Assembly: GCA_963788325.1 (NCBI GenBank)
Contig: CAWBGJ010000015.1
Location: 506,243 to 570,242, forward strand
Length of the DNA: 64,000 bases
From: Prado023 sp963788325
Lineage (GTDB): Bacteria; Actinomycetota; Actinomycetes; S36-B12; CAIYMF01
Reading direction: 5' to 3'
Shown in pieces: positions 54,982-64,000 of the stretch. Below the pieces are notes generated by a model. It was given only the letters and a program-made list of their open reading frames with translations. It ran no database searches and was not told where the DNA came from. A program made the position numbers and the translations under genes. The stretch's first letter is position 1. Each line of letters begins with the position of its first letter.

Positions 54982-55844
54982 GCGTGGCGATCGAGGATCC
55001 GCGCCGGGGCCGGCTGGCCGCCCTGCGCTCCATCGGCGGGGGACCCCTGTACTGGGCGAGCGTGGGGGTGCTCGTGGCCTTCCTCGTGGTCGCGGTGTTC
55101 GCACCCTGGTTGGCGCCCTACGACCCCGAGGCCGTCGACCTGGGCAACACGCTGGCCGCACCCAGCCCACAGCATTGGCTCGGCACCGACGACGTCGGCC
55201 GCGACACCCTGTCGCGCCTGATCTACGGCTCCCGGACGAGCCTCGTCGGCCCCCTGTTCGTCGTGGTCTTCTCCACCATCGCCGGCATCGCCGTGGGGCT
55301 GGTCGCCGGGTGGCGGGGCGGCCGCGTCGACGCCGTCCTCACGCGGGTGCTCGACGTGCTGTTCGCGTTCCCCGCCCTGCTGGTCGCGATCCTGGTGGTG
55401 GCCATGTTCGGCAAGGGGCTGGCCGCCCCGATCATCGCCATGTCGGTGGCCTACATGCCCTACGTCGCGCGGCTCACGCGCAGCCTCGTGATCGCCCACC
55501 GGTCGCGGCCCTACGTCGCCTCCTACCGGGTGCAGGGCTTCTCCGGCTCCTACATCGCGCTGCGTCGGGTCCTGCCCAACACCTCGTCCACGGTGGTCGC
55601 GCAGTCGACGCTGAACTTCGGCTACGCCCTGCTCGACCTCGCCGCCCTGTCGTTCATCGGCCTGGGCGTGCAGCCGCCCACCGCGGACTGGGGACTGATG
55701 GTCAACCAGGGACGCTCGGCGGTCCTGTCCGGCGAGCCCCTGTCGGCGGTCGCCCCCGCCGTGGCCATCATCGTCGTGGTGGTGGCGTTCAACGTGGTCG
55801 GCGAGGAGCTCGGCGACCGGATGGCGCGAAGGGACCGCTCATGA
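54978..55844 (+). CDS. ABC transporter permease, DppC type
   Basis: A 288-residue permease. After the N-terminal helix it has the DppC/OppC signature HWLGTDDVGRDTLSRLIYGSR, AGWRGGRVDAVLTRVLDVLF, and FAFPALLVAILVVAMFG; SYRVQGFSGSYIALRRVLPN is the ATPase-contact loop. The ATG at 54978 overlaps the previous stop (ATGA). Forms the channel with the DppB-type partner. Confidence 0.94.
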   Translation: MSVAIEDPRRGRLAALRSIGGGPLYWASVGVLVAFLVVAVFAPWLAPYDPEAVDLGNTLAAPSPQHWLGTDDVGRDTLSRLIYGSRTSLVGPLFVVVFSTIAGIAVGLVAGWRGGRVDAVLTRVLDVLFAFPALLVAILVVAMFGKGLAAPIIAMSVAYMPYVARLTRSLVIAHRSRPYVASYRVQGFSGSYIALRRVLPNTSSTVVAQSTLNFGYALLDLAALSFIGLGVQPPTADWGLMVNQGRSAVLSGEPLSAVAPAVAIIVVVVAFNVVGEELGDRMARRDRS

Positions 55845-56869
55845 CGCTGCTGTCGATCGAGCACCTGAGCCTGGCGATGCCCGAGGTGGCGCGGCGCCCC
55901 CTGCTCGACGACGTCACCCTGGCCGTCGAGCGCGGCGAGCTCGTCGGACTGGTCGGGGAGTCCGGGTCCGGCAAGTCCGTGACCGCCCGCGCGGTCATCG
56001 GGCTCATCCCGAAACGCGCCGAGGTCGAGGGCAGCGTTCGAGTCAACGGCACGCAGGTCCTCGGTGCGCCGAGCGCGGCCCTGCGGGCGCTTCGGTCGGG
56101 GTCGGTGTCGATGGTCTTCCAGGACCCGCGGGCCGGGATCAACCCGGTGCGCACCGTCGGCGACTTCATGACCGAGGCGCTCGTGCGCAACCGGGGCATC
56201 AGCGGCAAGCAGGCCCGAGAGCGCTGCGTGGACCTGCTCGAGGCGGTGGGCCTGCCCGACGCCCAGCGGCACATGGCACAGCATCCCCACCAGCTGTCCG
56301 GCGGGATGCTGCAGCGGGTGATGATCGCCTCGGCGCTGACCACCGAGCCAGACCTGCTGCTGTGCGACGAGCCCACCACTGCCCTGGACGTCACGACCCA
56401 GGCGGAGATCGTGGCCATCCTGACCCGGCTGCAGCGCGAGCGCGGGCTCGGCGTGCTGTTCATCACCCACGACCTCGACCTCGCCGCGGCGATCTGCGAG
56501 CGCACCTACGTGATGTACGCCGGTCGGGTCGTCGAGCACGCCCGGTCCGATGCCCTGTTCCGTGGGCCGCGGCACCCGTACACGGCCGGCCTGCTCGCCT
56601 CGACGCCCGGGGTGGACGGCGTCGTCGGGCGGCTGGTTCCCGTGCCCGGAACTCCGCTGGGCCTGGACACAGTCCCCACCGGCTGCTCCTTCCAGGCCCG
56701 GTGCGCGTTCGCCGACCCGGACCGGTGCAGTGCCACGGCGCCCCCGCTGGTCGATCACTCCCCCGCGGGCGATGCCCCGCACGAGGACGCGTGCCTGCGC
56801 TCCGAGGAGCTCGCGCGCGATCTGGCCCGGATGGGCCAGGCGCACGTGCACGGCAGGGGGGACGCATGA
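55841..56869 (+). CDS. ABC transporter ATP-binding protein, DppD/OppD type
   Basis: A 342-residue ATPase. Walker A GESGSGKSVTARAVIGL, Q-loop MVFQDPRAGINPVRTVG, signature QLSGGMLQRVMIASALTTEPD, Walker B LLLCDEPTTALDVTTQ and H-loop ITHDLDLAA are all intact. The C-terminal oligopeptide-transport extension with Cys residues (CSFQARCAFADPDRCS) is typical and can hold an iron-sulfur site. ATGA overlap with the upstream permease. Confidence 0.95.
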   Translation: MTLLSIEHLSLAMPEVARRPLLDDVTLAVERGELVGLVGESGSGKSVTARAVIGLIPKRAEVEGSVRVNGTQVLGAPSAALRALRSGSVSMVFQDPRAGINPVRTVGDFMTEALVRNRGISGKQARERCVDLLEAVGLPDAQRHMAQHPHQLSGGMLQRVMIASALTTEPDLLLCDEPTTALDVTTQAEIVAILTRLQRERGLGVLFITHDLDLAAAICERTYVMYAGRVVEHARSDALFRGPRHPYTAGLLASTPGVDGVVGRLVPVPGTPLGLDTVPTGCSFQARCAFADPDRCSATAPPLVDHSPAGDAPHEDACLRSEELARDLARMGQAHVHGRGDA

Positions 56870-57690
56870 CCGCCCTGCTCGAGGTCCGCGACCTCCGCAA
56901 GAGCTACACCGTCCCGGGCGGGACCGTCCAGGCCGTGGACGGGCTGTCCTTCCGCCTCGAGCAGGGGGGCAGCGTCGGGCTGGTCGGTGAGTCCGGATCC
57001 GGCAAGTCGACCACGGCGCGGATCCTCGTGGGGCTCGAGGCACCCGACTCCGGCGAGGTCCTGGTCCATGGCACCCCGCTGGACCTGGCCGCCAAGGGGT
57101 CCGCCGCCCGGCTGGCGCGTGCCCGCGCGGTGCAGATGGTGTTCCAGGACCCCTACCTGTCCCTGGACCCGCGGGTGCGGGTCCAGGACGCGGTCGGTGC
57201 CGTGCTCCGGCTGCACACCGACCTCGATGGCTCCGCACGTGATGCGCGGGTGCGCGAGCTGCTCGACCGGGTGGGGATGGGCGCCCGTGAGGCTCGGGCA
57301 CTCCCCCGCCACCTGTCCGGCGGCCAGCGCCAGCGTGTGGCGATCGCCCGGGCGCTGGCGGCCGAGCCCCGGGTCCTGGTCCTCGACGAGGCCGTCTCGG
57401 CACTCGACGTGTCGGTCCAGGCCCAGGTCCTGAACCTGCTGGCCGACATCCGGCAGGAGACAGGCGTGGGGCTGGTGTTCGTCAGCCACGACCTGTCAGT
57501 CGTGCGCTATGTGTGTGACGAGGTCCTGGTCCTGCATCGCGGGATCGTCGTGGAGCAGGGCGCGACCGCCCAGCTGCTGTCACAGCCGGAACATCCCTAC
57601 ACGCGCCTGCTGCTGTCGTCGGTGCCTCGGCCGGGCTGGGACCTCGAGCAGATCAGCCAGCTGCGCCGCGAGGTCGCTGGCGGTCAGTAG
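56866..57690 (+). CDS. ABC transporter ATP-binding protein, DppF/OppF type
   Basis: A 274-residue ATPase with Walker A GESGSGKSTTARILVGLE, Q-loop MVFQDPYLSLDPRVRV, signature LSGGQRQRVAIARALAAEP, Walker B VLVLDEAVSALDVSVQ and H-loop VSHDLSVVRY. It lacks most of the C-terminal Cys extension seen in its partner, as is usual for DppF. The ATG at 56866 overlaps the previous stop. It is the last gene of the operon that begins at 49201; a 207-base spacer without a gene follows. Confidence 0.95.
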   Translation: MTALLEVRDLRKSYTVPGGTVQAVDGLSFRLEQGGSVGLVGESGSGKSTTARILVGLEAPDSGEVLVHGTPLDLAAKGSAARLARARAVQMVFQDPYLSLDPRVRVQDAVGAVLRLHTDLDGSARDARVRELLDRVGMGAREARALPRHLSGGQRQRVAIARALAAEPRVLVLDEAVSALDVSVQAQVLNLLADIRQETGVGLVFVSHDLSVVRYVCDEVLVLHRGIVVEQGATAQLLSQPEHPYTRLLLSSVPRPGWDLEQISQLRREVAGGQ

Positions 57691-57897
57691 AGGTGCGCGG
57701 ACAGGCGTGGTCCTGGCACCGCATGGCGGGGCCGGGGAACTGTCCAGCCGGCCCGGACCAGCTGGACAGCGTCCGGGTGCACGCCCGCGGCTGGGCGCCG
57801 CGTGGCTGAATGGAGTACGCAGCGGCTTCTGCTGGAGCGCTGGGCGAGCTACCGTGGGCACGCCCTGGTCGGCTCGGTGGGCGGTGAGGAGTGGGCT

Positions 57898-60035
57898 ATG
57901 GCCGGCACGGCCTACTCGTTGGACGAGCCCCGACCCATGTCCCGGGCGGGGCGACTGGCGGCGTGGGTGGGCGTCATCGTGTATCTCGCGGCATCGCTGG
58001 GAGTGCTGTCCCGCGGTGCCGACCCATGGCCGGCGCTGTTGTGGGTCCCGATCGCCCACGCACTGGTCCTGGCTGTCGTGTGCGGGCTGACCGCCCTGCT
58101 GCTCTACGGGCAGGCCGATCTCGTCGGGCGCCGCGGCTACGTGTGGCTGGGCGGCACCTACCTCTATGTCGCGATCCTGCTCCTGTCGCTCCCGTTGTTC
58201 CTCCCCGATGGCTTCGGCGGGCAGGAGTCGCTGCTGGGAGGGACGCAGTCCGCTCCCTGGATCTACTACATCTGGCACTTCGCGTTCGCCGGCGGGCTGA
58301 TCGCCTCGGCGTGGGTGTTGCACGCCGACCGGGTCCACCATCAGCGACCCACCCGGCCGGCGCAGATCCGGCGGTCGGTGCTGGCAGTCGTGGTCGCCGG
58401 GTTGCTGACCGTGGCACTCGTCGCAGCCCAGGACAACGCGTTGCGACCCACCCTGCTGGACCAGGAGGTGGGCCTGACCTCGTTGAGCGTCACACTGGAC
58501 TGGATCCTGCTCGGCCTGTCCCTGGCGGGCGCGGGCTTGTCGCTGTGGTGGCAACGTGGCGGGGCCGTGATCCAGCGGTGGCTCGCAGCGGTGCTGTTGC
58601 TCCAGCTCGGTGCGGCGATCGTGAACATGAACACCAACAAGTGGTCCTTCAGCTGGTTCTTCGACCGCCTGTTCGGCATGGTGGCGCTGACCAGCCTGCT
58701 CATGGTCCTGGTCTACAACCTCGCACGGGCTGGCCGGGCCACGAGCACCCTGGCCCACTCCGACTCCCTCACGCGCAGCGAGAGCCGAGCTGCCTTCACC
58801 CAGTCCATGGGCGAGGAGACCGCCGCAGCCCGCGCACGAGGACAGTCCCTTGCCCTGCTGTGGGTGGACCTCGACGGGTTCAAGAGCGTCAACGACCAGT
58901 TCGGCCACCAGGTGGGCGACGACGTGCTGCGGGTGATGGTGGCCCGCGTCCTGGGACAGGTCCGGGACTCTGATCACGTGGGTCGCCTCGGGGGCGATGA
59001 GATCGGCGTCCTGCTCTGCGACGGCGTGCAGGAGGGCAGGGCGGTCGCTGTGGCCCAGCGGATCCTGGCCGTCCTGCGCGAGCCCATGCACGTCGACGAG
59101 TTCCTGATCCACATCACAGGGTCCGTGGGGATCGCTACCTTCCCGACCGACGGCAGCGACCCCGACCAGTTGCTCACCCGATCAGATCTGGCGATGTATG
59201 CGGCGAAGAATGCGGGCGGCGACCAGTACGTCCGATTCAGCACCGAGCTCGGATCTGCGGCGATGGACCGAGCGCACTTGCGCCACGACCTGGCCCGCGG
59301 GGTGCTGGGCAGGGAGTTCGAGTTGGTCTACCAACCGATCGTGGTGCTGAGCTCCGGCGCCGTGGCCGGGGTGGAGGCCCTGGCTCGATGGCGCCACGGG
59401 GGTGCACTGGTCCCGGCCGTGGAGTTCATGGCGTTCGCGGAGCGGACGGGCCAGATCATCGCGATCGGGCGTCGGATCCTCGAGGTCGTGGAGCGCGACA
59501 TCGACACGGTCCTGAGCATCGTGCCCGACGGCGGGTTCCTGACGGTGAACCTGTCCGTGCGGGAGCTGGTTGACCCGATCCACCTGGACCGGCTCCTGAC
59601 CGGGCCGTTGCAGGCCACTGCAGCGCAGGTCGTCATCGAGGTGACCGAATCCGCCGAATTGCTGGAGAAGCCCGACGCCGCCCACGCGCTGCTGCGCTTG
59701 CGGGCAGCCGGCTATCGGCTGGCCGTCGACGACTTCGGAGCGGTTTCTCGAACCTCGCCCGCCTGCAGGCGATGCGACCGGAACTGCTCAAGGTCGATCG
59801 CTCGCTGGTGGTGCGCGCCGGAGCCGGGGCACAGGGGGGAATGGCGTTCCTCGCCGCCGCCCGCAGCGTGGCCGAGAGCCTGAACTGCCAGGTCATCGCC
59901 GAAGGGGTGCAGACGCCTGAGGAGAGGGATGCAGTGCGCGCGACCGGCATCACGCTGGCCCAGGGATACCTCCTGGGGCGCCCCGTCTCCCTGGAGCAAC
60001 TGCCCGAGGCCGTCACCCGCGCAGCAGGCCCCTGA
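57898..60035 (+). CDS. Membrane GGDEF-EAL protein (one-base frameshift near its 3' end)
   Basis: About 712 residues: seven or so transmembrane helices (1-280), GGDEF (about 290-455; RLGGDEIGVLL with an RxxD inhibitory site RDSD five residues before) and EAL (about 465-705; EALARW, VNLSVREL, VIEVTESAELL, LLKVDRSLV, IAEGVQT, AQGYLLGRP). The frame from 57898 reads until AVDDFGA (59745), after which it turns to nonsense. The rest of the EAL domain continues in another frame to 60035. Adding one G to the GG at about 59743 gives DDFGAGFSNLARLQ, the expected active-site sequence. The true gene is probably whole. The ATG at 57898 has GAGGAG seven bases upstream; a GTG at 57802 in the same frame is less likely. 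Confidence 0.85.
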
Positions 60036-60240
60036 CCCGCCGCCGGATCTCGTGGGCCTCCCAGGCCGCGGACAACTCGGTGTTCCTACGGCTCCGCGGC
60101 ACCCTGACCGGCTCCCGATCGCGGGTACCCCCCTGGGATGCCCTCAGCCTGCTGGCCACCGACATCGGGCTGCCCAACTCGATCGACACGCCTTCAAGCG
60201 GTCGACCGGCGCTTCGCCCACCATTTCGCGACCAGGCGTA
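60036..60240. other. Spacer and probable quality boundary
   Basis: No recognised gene. From about here onward the reading frames become short and mixed, and the GC content falls somewhat. The place where reliable sequence changes to poor or foreign sequence lies within or near this stretch. Confidence 0.4.
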
Positions 60241-62806
60241 GTCGTTGCAGTCGCGCCGACCCTCTCGTCCGCGGCCTGCTTCATTCGGCCTTCTTCGAGC
60301 GTCTCCACGTCCTCGGCCAGAGCGCACCAGGCGGTTCGGCCTGATCGTGATCTTGTCGATCGTGCCGGTGAACTTGAACAGGACCTGGTAGTCCCGGTCG
60401 TCGACCGGCGTGAGCGTCGCATCGCCATGTCGACCACGGTGTCGAGAGGCTTGGTCATCGGCAGCATGTTGGACATGCGCTGTGTCGACACCACCTTGCC
60501 ATAGACCGAGAGCGTGCCAGCGCCCCCTCAGGCCGATGCCGCTCAGGTTGTTGTAGGCCAGCGTGCCGGGGCCGAGGCCGTCGTACCTGAAGTCGAACTC
60601 GACCGTGTGCTTGCCAGGTGACGGGCCGGTACCATCCACCCGGTGCGCTTGAGGACCCATGAGGTTGTAGTGAACGCGGCTGGCCCTTCAGCAGGTACAG
60701 TCCGTAGCCGAAGAAGCGCCACCCTGGTTGTCCCGGTGGTCCGTTGGCCCGCACCGGGACGTCGACCTGGGCCGTGATCTTGTAGGACTTGTTCAGCAGG
60801 CTGGGCATGTTGCTTTCGGAACGTTCGGCGGCGTCTGACCAGGGTGCACAGAACTCGGTCCAGCAGGCCGCCAGGCTGGGACGAGGCGTGATGAACGCGT
60901 GGCCGCCGAGGCGTCGAGTGGCAGCACCTGGTGGCTGGCAACCGCAACATCGGTGGCTTCATCTCCTCGACCTCTACCCAGGTACCTTGCCGCGACATTC
61001 TGCTGTCCTGCGTCCAGTCGTGGCTGGATCGTCGGTTTCGGATCATAGGCCGATGAGCCAATCGGGATCGCCGCGCCTGCAAGCTGCCACGGAGCGCGCA
61101 GCGGCCTGGCGCTGAGCATCCACCCGTCGCTGCAGGCCATAGACGCCGAGCATCTCGAAGTACTGCGTCCCGGTGCCGCGACTGCGCGCGATCCGCCGCG
61201 CCCTTCTCGAAGGTGTACGCGGCTTCACCCCCTCGATCGGCTTCTGTGCGATCCCGTCCACCTGCACCGGTTGCGCGATGCCTGACACCTCGAGCAGCGT
61301 GGGCGCGATGTCGATGACGTGGTGGAACTGCCGGTTCGGACTCCGCCATTGTCCTTGATCCGCGCCGGCCAGGAAATCACCATGCCGTTCTTCGTCCGCC
61401 GAAGAACGACGCGATCTGCTTCGTCCACTTGTATGGCGTGCTCGAAGTTCCAGGCCCATTCGTCGGTGATGCGGTAGGTCGGCATCGCCCGCTTGTCGTG
61501 GAACACTACATGTTCTCGGCGGCCGACGGTGGACGCCGTTGAATGAGGGGTTGCGGTATCGTTCCACGTGCCCATCTCCGAGCCCTCGGCCGAGGCGCCG
61601 TTGTCGCCGCTGATGAAGATGACGAGGGTGTTGTCGAGCTTGCCCATGGCGTCGATCGCCTGGATCACGCGGCCGATCTCGTGGTCGGCGTCGGCGAGGT
61701 CGCCACGTAGACGTCGGCTTCCTTCACGAGCAGCTTGCGTTCCTCCGGGGTGTGCTCTGGGCCCAGGTCTTCAGCATGTCCTTGAGGGCCACGGTGTCAG
61801 CCAGGCGTCCGGTGGAATCACGCCGAGCCGCTTCTGGTTGGCGAAGATCTGCTCGCGGACCGCCTCGTAGCCCTTGTCGAGGTGCATGGCGCTGATCTTG
61901 CTCGTCCGCTCCAGTGCTCAGGTGAGTGCGGCGAATGCGTCGCGCCCGGCGCGTAGCGGTTGAGAACGGCAGCGACGGGTCGATCTCGTCGAGCCCGCGC
62001 ATCCAGCCGATGGCCTCGTCGGCCATCGCCGTAGATGAGGTTCCAGCCCGGCTCGCCGACGAACGTCATCGCGTGGTCTTGGCGTGGCATCGGCTCCACT
62101 GGCTGACGTCGCCGGCGTTGAACCCGTGCAGAAGTAGTAGAAACCCATGCCGGTCGGCCACTGGTCGAACGGCCCGGCGGCTGGTCGACACCAGCATGTT
62201 GTGGCTTCTTCCCGTACCACGATGTCCGGTAGCCGTCGTCCTTCAGGATGCGTGCGACGGTCGCGCTCTCCGGCCCCATGACGCTGTTGGCCCGGAAACC
62301 CGGTACAAGTTGCCGATGACGCCGAAACCGACCGAATGGTGGTTGCGTCCCCGTGAGCAGCGCCGCGCGGGTCGCGAGCATCGCGACGTCGTGTGGAAGT
62401 TCGTGTACCACCAGCCCTCTGGCGGCAGACCGGTCGAGCGTCGGAGTCGGTATCACGCCGCCGAAGGTCGACGGTGCGCCGAAACCGTAGATCATCGTCA
62501 TGATAAACAGGATGTTGGGCGCGCCCTTCGGTGGCGCCGATTCGGCCGGCCACGCCGCTGAACTGCAGCACGTTCAGCTCGATCTGTCCCTGGAACGGTT
62601 GGGGGCGCCGGCAGGTAGCGGCCGTCGATGGTGGTTCGTACGTCCGGCGACCCCGGGTGCCGGAGTCGTCTGCTGCGTCTGCACCGTGCGCGCTTGAGGA
62701 GTGTCGCTGCCAGCGCGATCGACCTCACACACATGGTGTCGAGTTTCATCCCCTCCAGAATGATGGCGTCGCCGATTGGGTACATTGTCCCAGGCATGCC
62801 CTTCAT
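60240..62806 (-). pseudogene. Arylsulfatase (AtsA-type), broken by many frame changes
   Basis: Pieces in all three minus frames align in order with a large arylsulfatase. They include IYGFGAPSTFGGVIPTPTLD, ARAALLTG (sulfatase signature region), SVMGPESATVARILKDDGYR, TSWYGK, AGPFDQWPTGMGF, FVGEPGWNLI, AIDAMGKLDNTLVIFISGD with NGASAEG, KNGMVISWPARIKDNGG, QFHHVIDIAPTLLEVSGIA, QKPIEGV, TQYFEMLGVYG and the C-terminal LNKSYKITAQVDVP, KHTVEFDFRYDGLGPGTLAY. Both the metal motif (expected TDD near 62480) and the Cys/Ser-x-Pro-x-Arg signature are damaged by indels. Frames change about every 50-150 bases, too regular for natural decay. Boundaries are approximate. The true enzyme would hydrolyse sulfate esters, probably exported, but no signal peptide can be read. 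Confidence 0.7.
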
Positions 62807-62825
62807 GTCGATCGTTATCGGCGTC

Positions 62826-64000
62826 TCACACAGCTCCCGTCTGCCCTGCGGCAGCCGTACCGCCCAGCGCTCGCACCACGATCGCCGTCGCGCGCTCCAC
62901 CAACATGGGATGCAGCGCCGGCGAGCGGTCGGTCAGGATCGCCCGGACGGCAACCGCAGGATCGATGGGCGCCGATGCTGGTCCGGTGAATCCCGGCCAG
63001 TGTACCAACCGCTGTCTGCAGGTCGCGAATCCGTGCGATCACCTGGTCCAGCAGGACCTCGGACGGCTGTCCGCACGCATCGAAGATGCCGAAGGCCCCG
63101 GCCAGTCGCGCGGCGTACAGCAGGTCGACTCAGCGGAGTTTCCACTCCATCACGATCGGCGACGACACCATTCACCCGTCCGTGCGGCACGTGCGCGCCG
63201 AACCGAAGGCATGGGAGCGGGTGCTGTACGGCGCGGCGCCCAATGCGTTGGCGAGCGCGAGGCAGGCCATCGTCGCGGCCTGCAGCATGTCTTCGCCCGC
63301 GCCTGGAGGTCGCGCCCGTCGACCGAACGCGGCGGCGCACGCTCGATGACGCGTATCGCGTTGAACGCCGATGCGTCGGTGAAGTGGCTTGCGGGCCGGG
63401 TTCGTGATCACCTCGACGGCGTGCGTGGCGCGTCCATGCCCGAGTCGGCCGTCAGCGCGGCGGGCAGGCCAGTGGTGAGTTGTGCGTCGAGGATGGCGAC
63501 GTCGGCCTCGATCAGCGCCACCAGCGGCACCTTGCCGAGACCGGTCGCCTGGTTCAGGATCACCGCACCATTCGTCACCTCGGCGCCGGTGCCCACCGTC
63601 GTCGGGATCACGACGTGCGGCACGCCATAGCCGCTCTGCCTCGACTTCGAGGCGCAGCCCGGACAGCAGCACCTCGCCAATGTCGGTGAGGCCGTGCGCG
63701 AGTCCGTGCTTCACGCCCTGGCCGCGTCGGCGCGCTACCACCGCCCAGCGCGACGATGGAATCGGCCGCGCAGGCGCGTGCCGCGGCGAGCGCAGCATTG
63801 ACCGTCTCGCTGCGGGTTTCCTGGCTGACTTCGGCGTAGGTGCCGGCGAGCACGGGCAGGTTGCCGGAGCGGTTGAGCGCGAACACCCGCTGCACGCGAT
63901 CGACGAGACCGGCCGCGACGAGGCCGCGATCGCTGAGACAGCAGTTGCGCCTGGCCCAGCCCCTGCAGATCGACGGCAGGCAGGACCACGGCGCCGGCGG
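62826..64000 (-). pseudogene. Iron-containing alcohol dehydrogenase / maleylacetate reductase-like, frameshifted and cut by the right edge
   Basis: Fragments in several minus frames follow the order of this family: VQRVFALNRSGNLPVLAGT, ACAADSIVALGGGS (NAD site), VKHGLAHGLTDIGEV, VVIPTTVGTGAEVTNGAVIL, DAQLTTGLPAALTADSGMDA, ATMACLALANALGAA, then the metal-ligand region near HAFG and PHGRVNG. The C-terminal end near ILTDRSPALHPML stops at 62826. The first ~20 residues lie beyond 64000. As in the sulfatase next to it, frequent single-base indels break every frame. Family members reduce aldehydes, ketones or maleylacetate with NAD(P)H; the substrate cannot be told. It is upstream of the sulfatase on the same strand, about 20 bases away. 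Confidence 0.65.

Noticed and set aside
60013..60660. Minus-strand frame of 215 codons as a separate gene
   Set aside because: Its N-terminal part is the C-terminal domain of the frameshifted sulfatase and the rest is Arg-rich nonsense running toward the GGDEF-EAL end.

Overview
The window is 64 kb of high-GC DNA (roughly 70% by eye) with densely packed genes, many GTG starts and many 1-4 base stop/start overlaps. Gene content points to an actinomycete: an actinobacterial-type LigA with an extra insertion, a Ku with a lysine/alanine/proline tail, AzlCD, a DsbA-like protein of the mycothiol-dependent nitroreductase type, and a helicase with a DUF3516-like C-terminus. I cannot place it below phylum. 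No rRNA, tRNA, CRISPR array, IS element or phage gene was seen.

Layout. 0-9.7 kb (mostly minus strand): tRNA amidotransferase genes gatA (cut by the left edge) and gatC, ligA, a MetE-like protein, a Gfo/Idh/MocA oxidoreductase on plus, then cysteine desulfurase - mnmA - azlC - azlD as one coupled unit. 9.8-12.5 kb: a decayed secreted glycosidase and the electron-transfer flavoprotein pair etfBA. 12.6-18.4 kb (plus): a GT4 glycosyltransferase, a CPBP membrane protease, and E1alpha, E1beta and E2 of a 2-oxo acid dehydrogenase. 18.4-24.9 kb: DNA repair, with sbcDC diverging from a winged-helix (AlkZ/YcaQ-like) protein and ku. 25-29.3 kb: small membrane/secreted proteins and a 5-oxoprolinase locus in which PxpA and PxpB are one fused protein next to PxpC.

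29.5-37.2 kb is the most unusual part. It holds a PAS-GGDEF diguanylate cyclase, a membrane GGDEF-EAL protein, a small TasA-like secreted protein, a SipW-type signal peptidase fused to a LamG cargo domain, and a secreted SH3 protein. The fusion carries, between peptidase and LamG, a second hydrophobic segment and junction that closely match the signal/junction of the TasA-like neighbour, so it may release its own cargo. I infer a c-di-GMP-linked extracellular matrix or surface-protein module.

37-48 kb: housekeeping and accessory genes (epimerase-like, YaaA, HAD phosphatase, Ski2-like helicase, a 71-residue conserved small protein, an MFS exporter, a trimethylamine-dehydrogenase-like flavoprotein and a DsbA-like protein). 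48.4-57.7 kb: a TetR repressor divergent from an operon of amidohydrolase, ABC peptide-type binding protein, amidase, two permeases and two ATPases. A perfect palindromic operator overlaps the -35 box of a near-consensus promoter, which suggests substrate-induced uptake and hydrolysis of an amide or peptide. 57.9-60.0 kb: another membrane GGDEF-EAL protein.

Sequence quality. Several genes (26.2, 45.2-46.8, 50.4-50.6, 59.7 kb) are broken by single-base indels, mostly in short homopolymers, whose correction restores conserved motifs. These look like base-calling errors, not decay. From about 60.2 kb to the end, an arylsulfatase and an iron-containing alcohol dehydrogenase are recognisable only across many frame changes, in somewhat lower-GC sequence. 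That end is either uncorrected or a misjoin.
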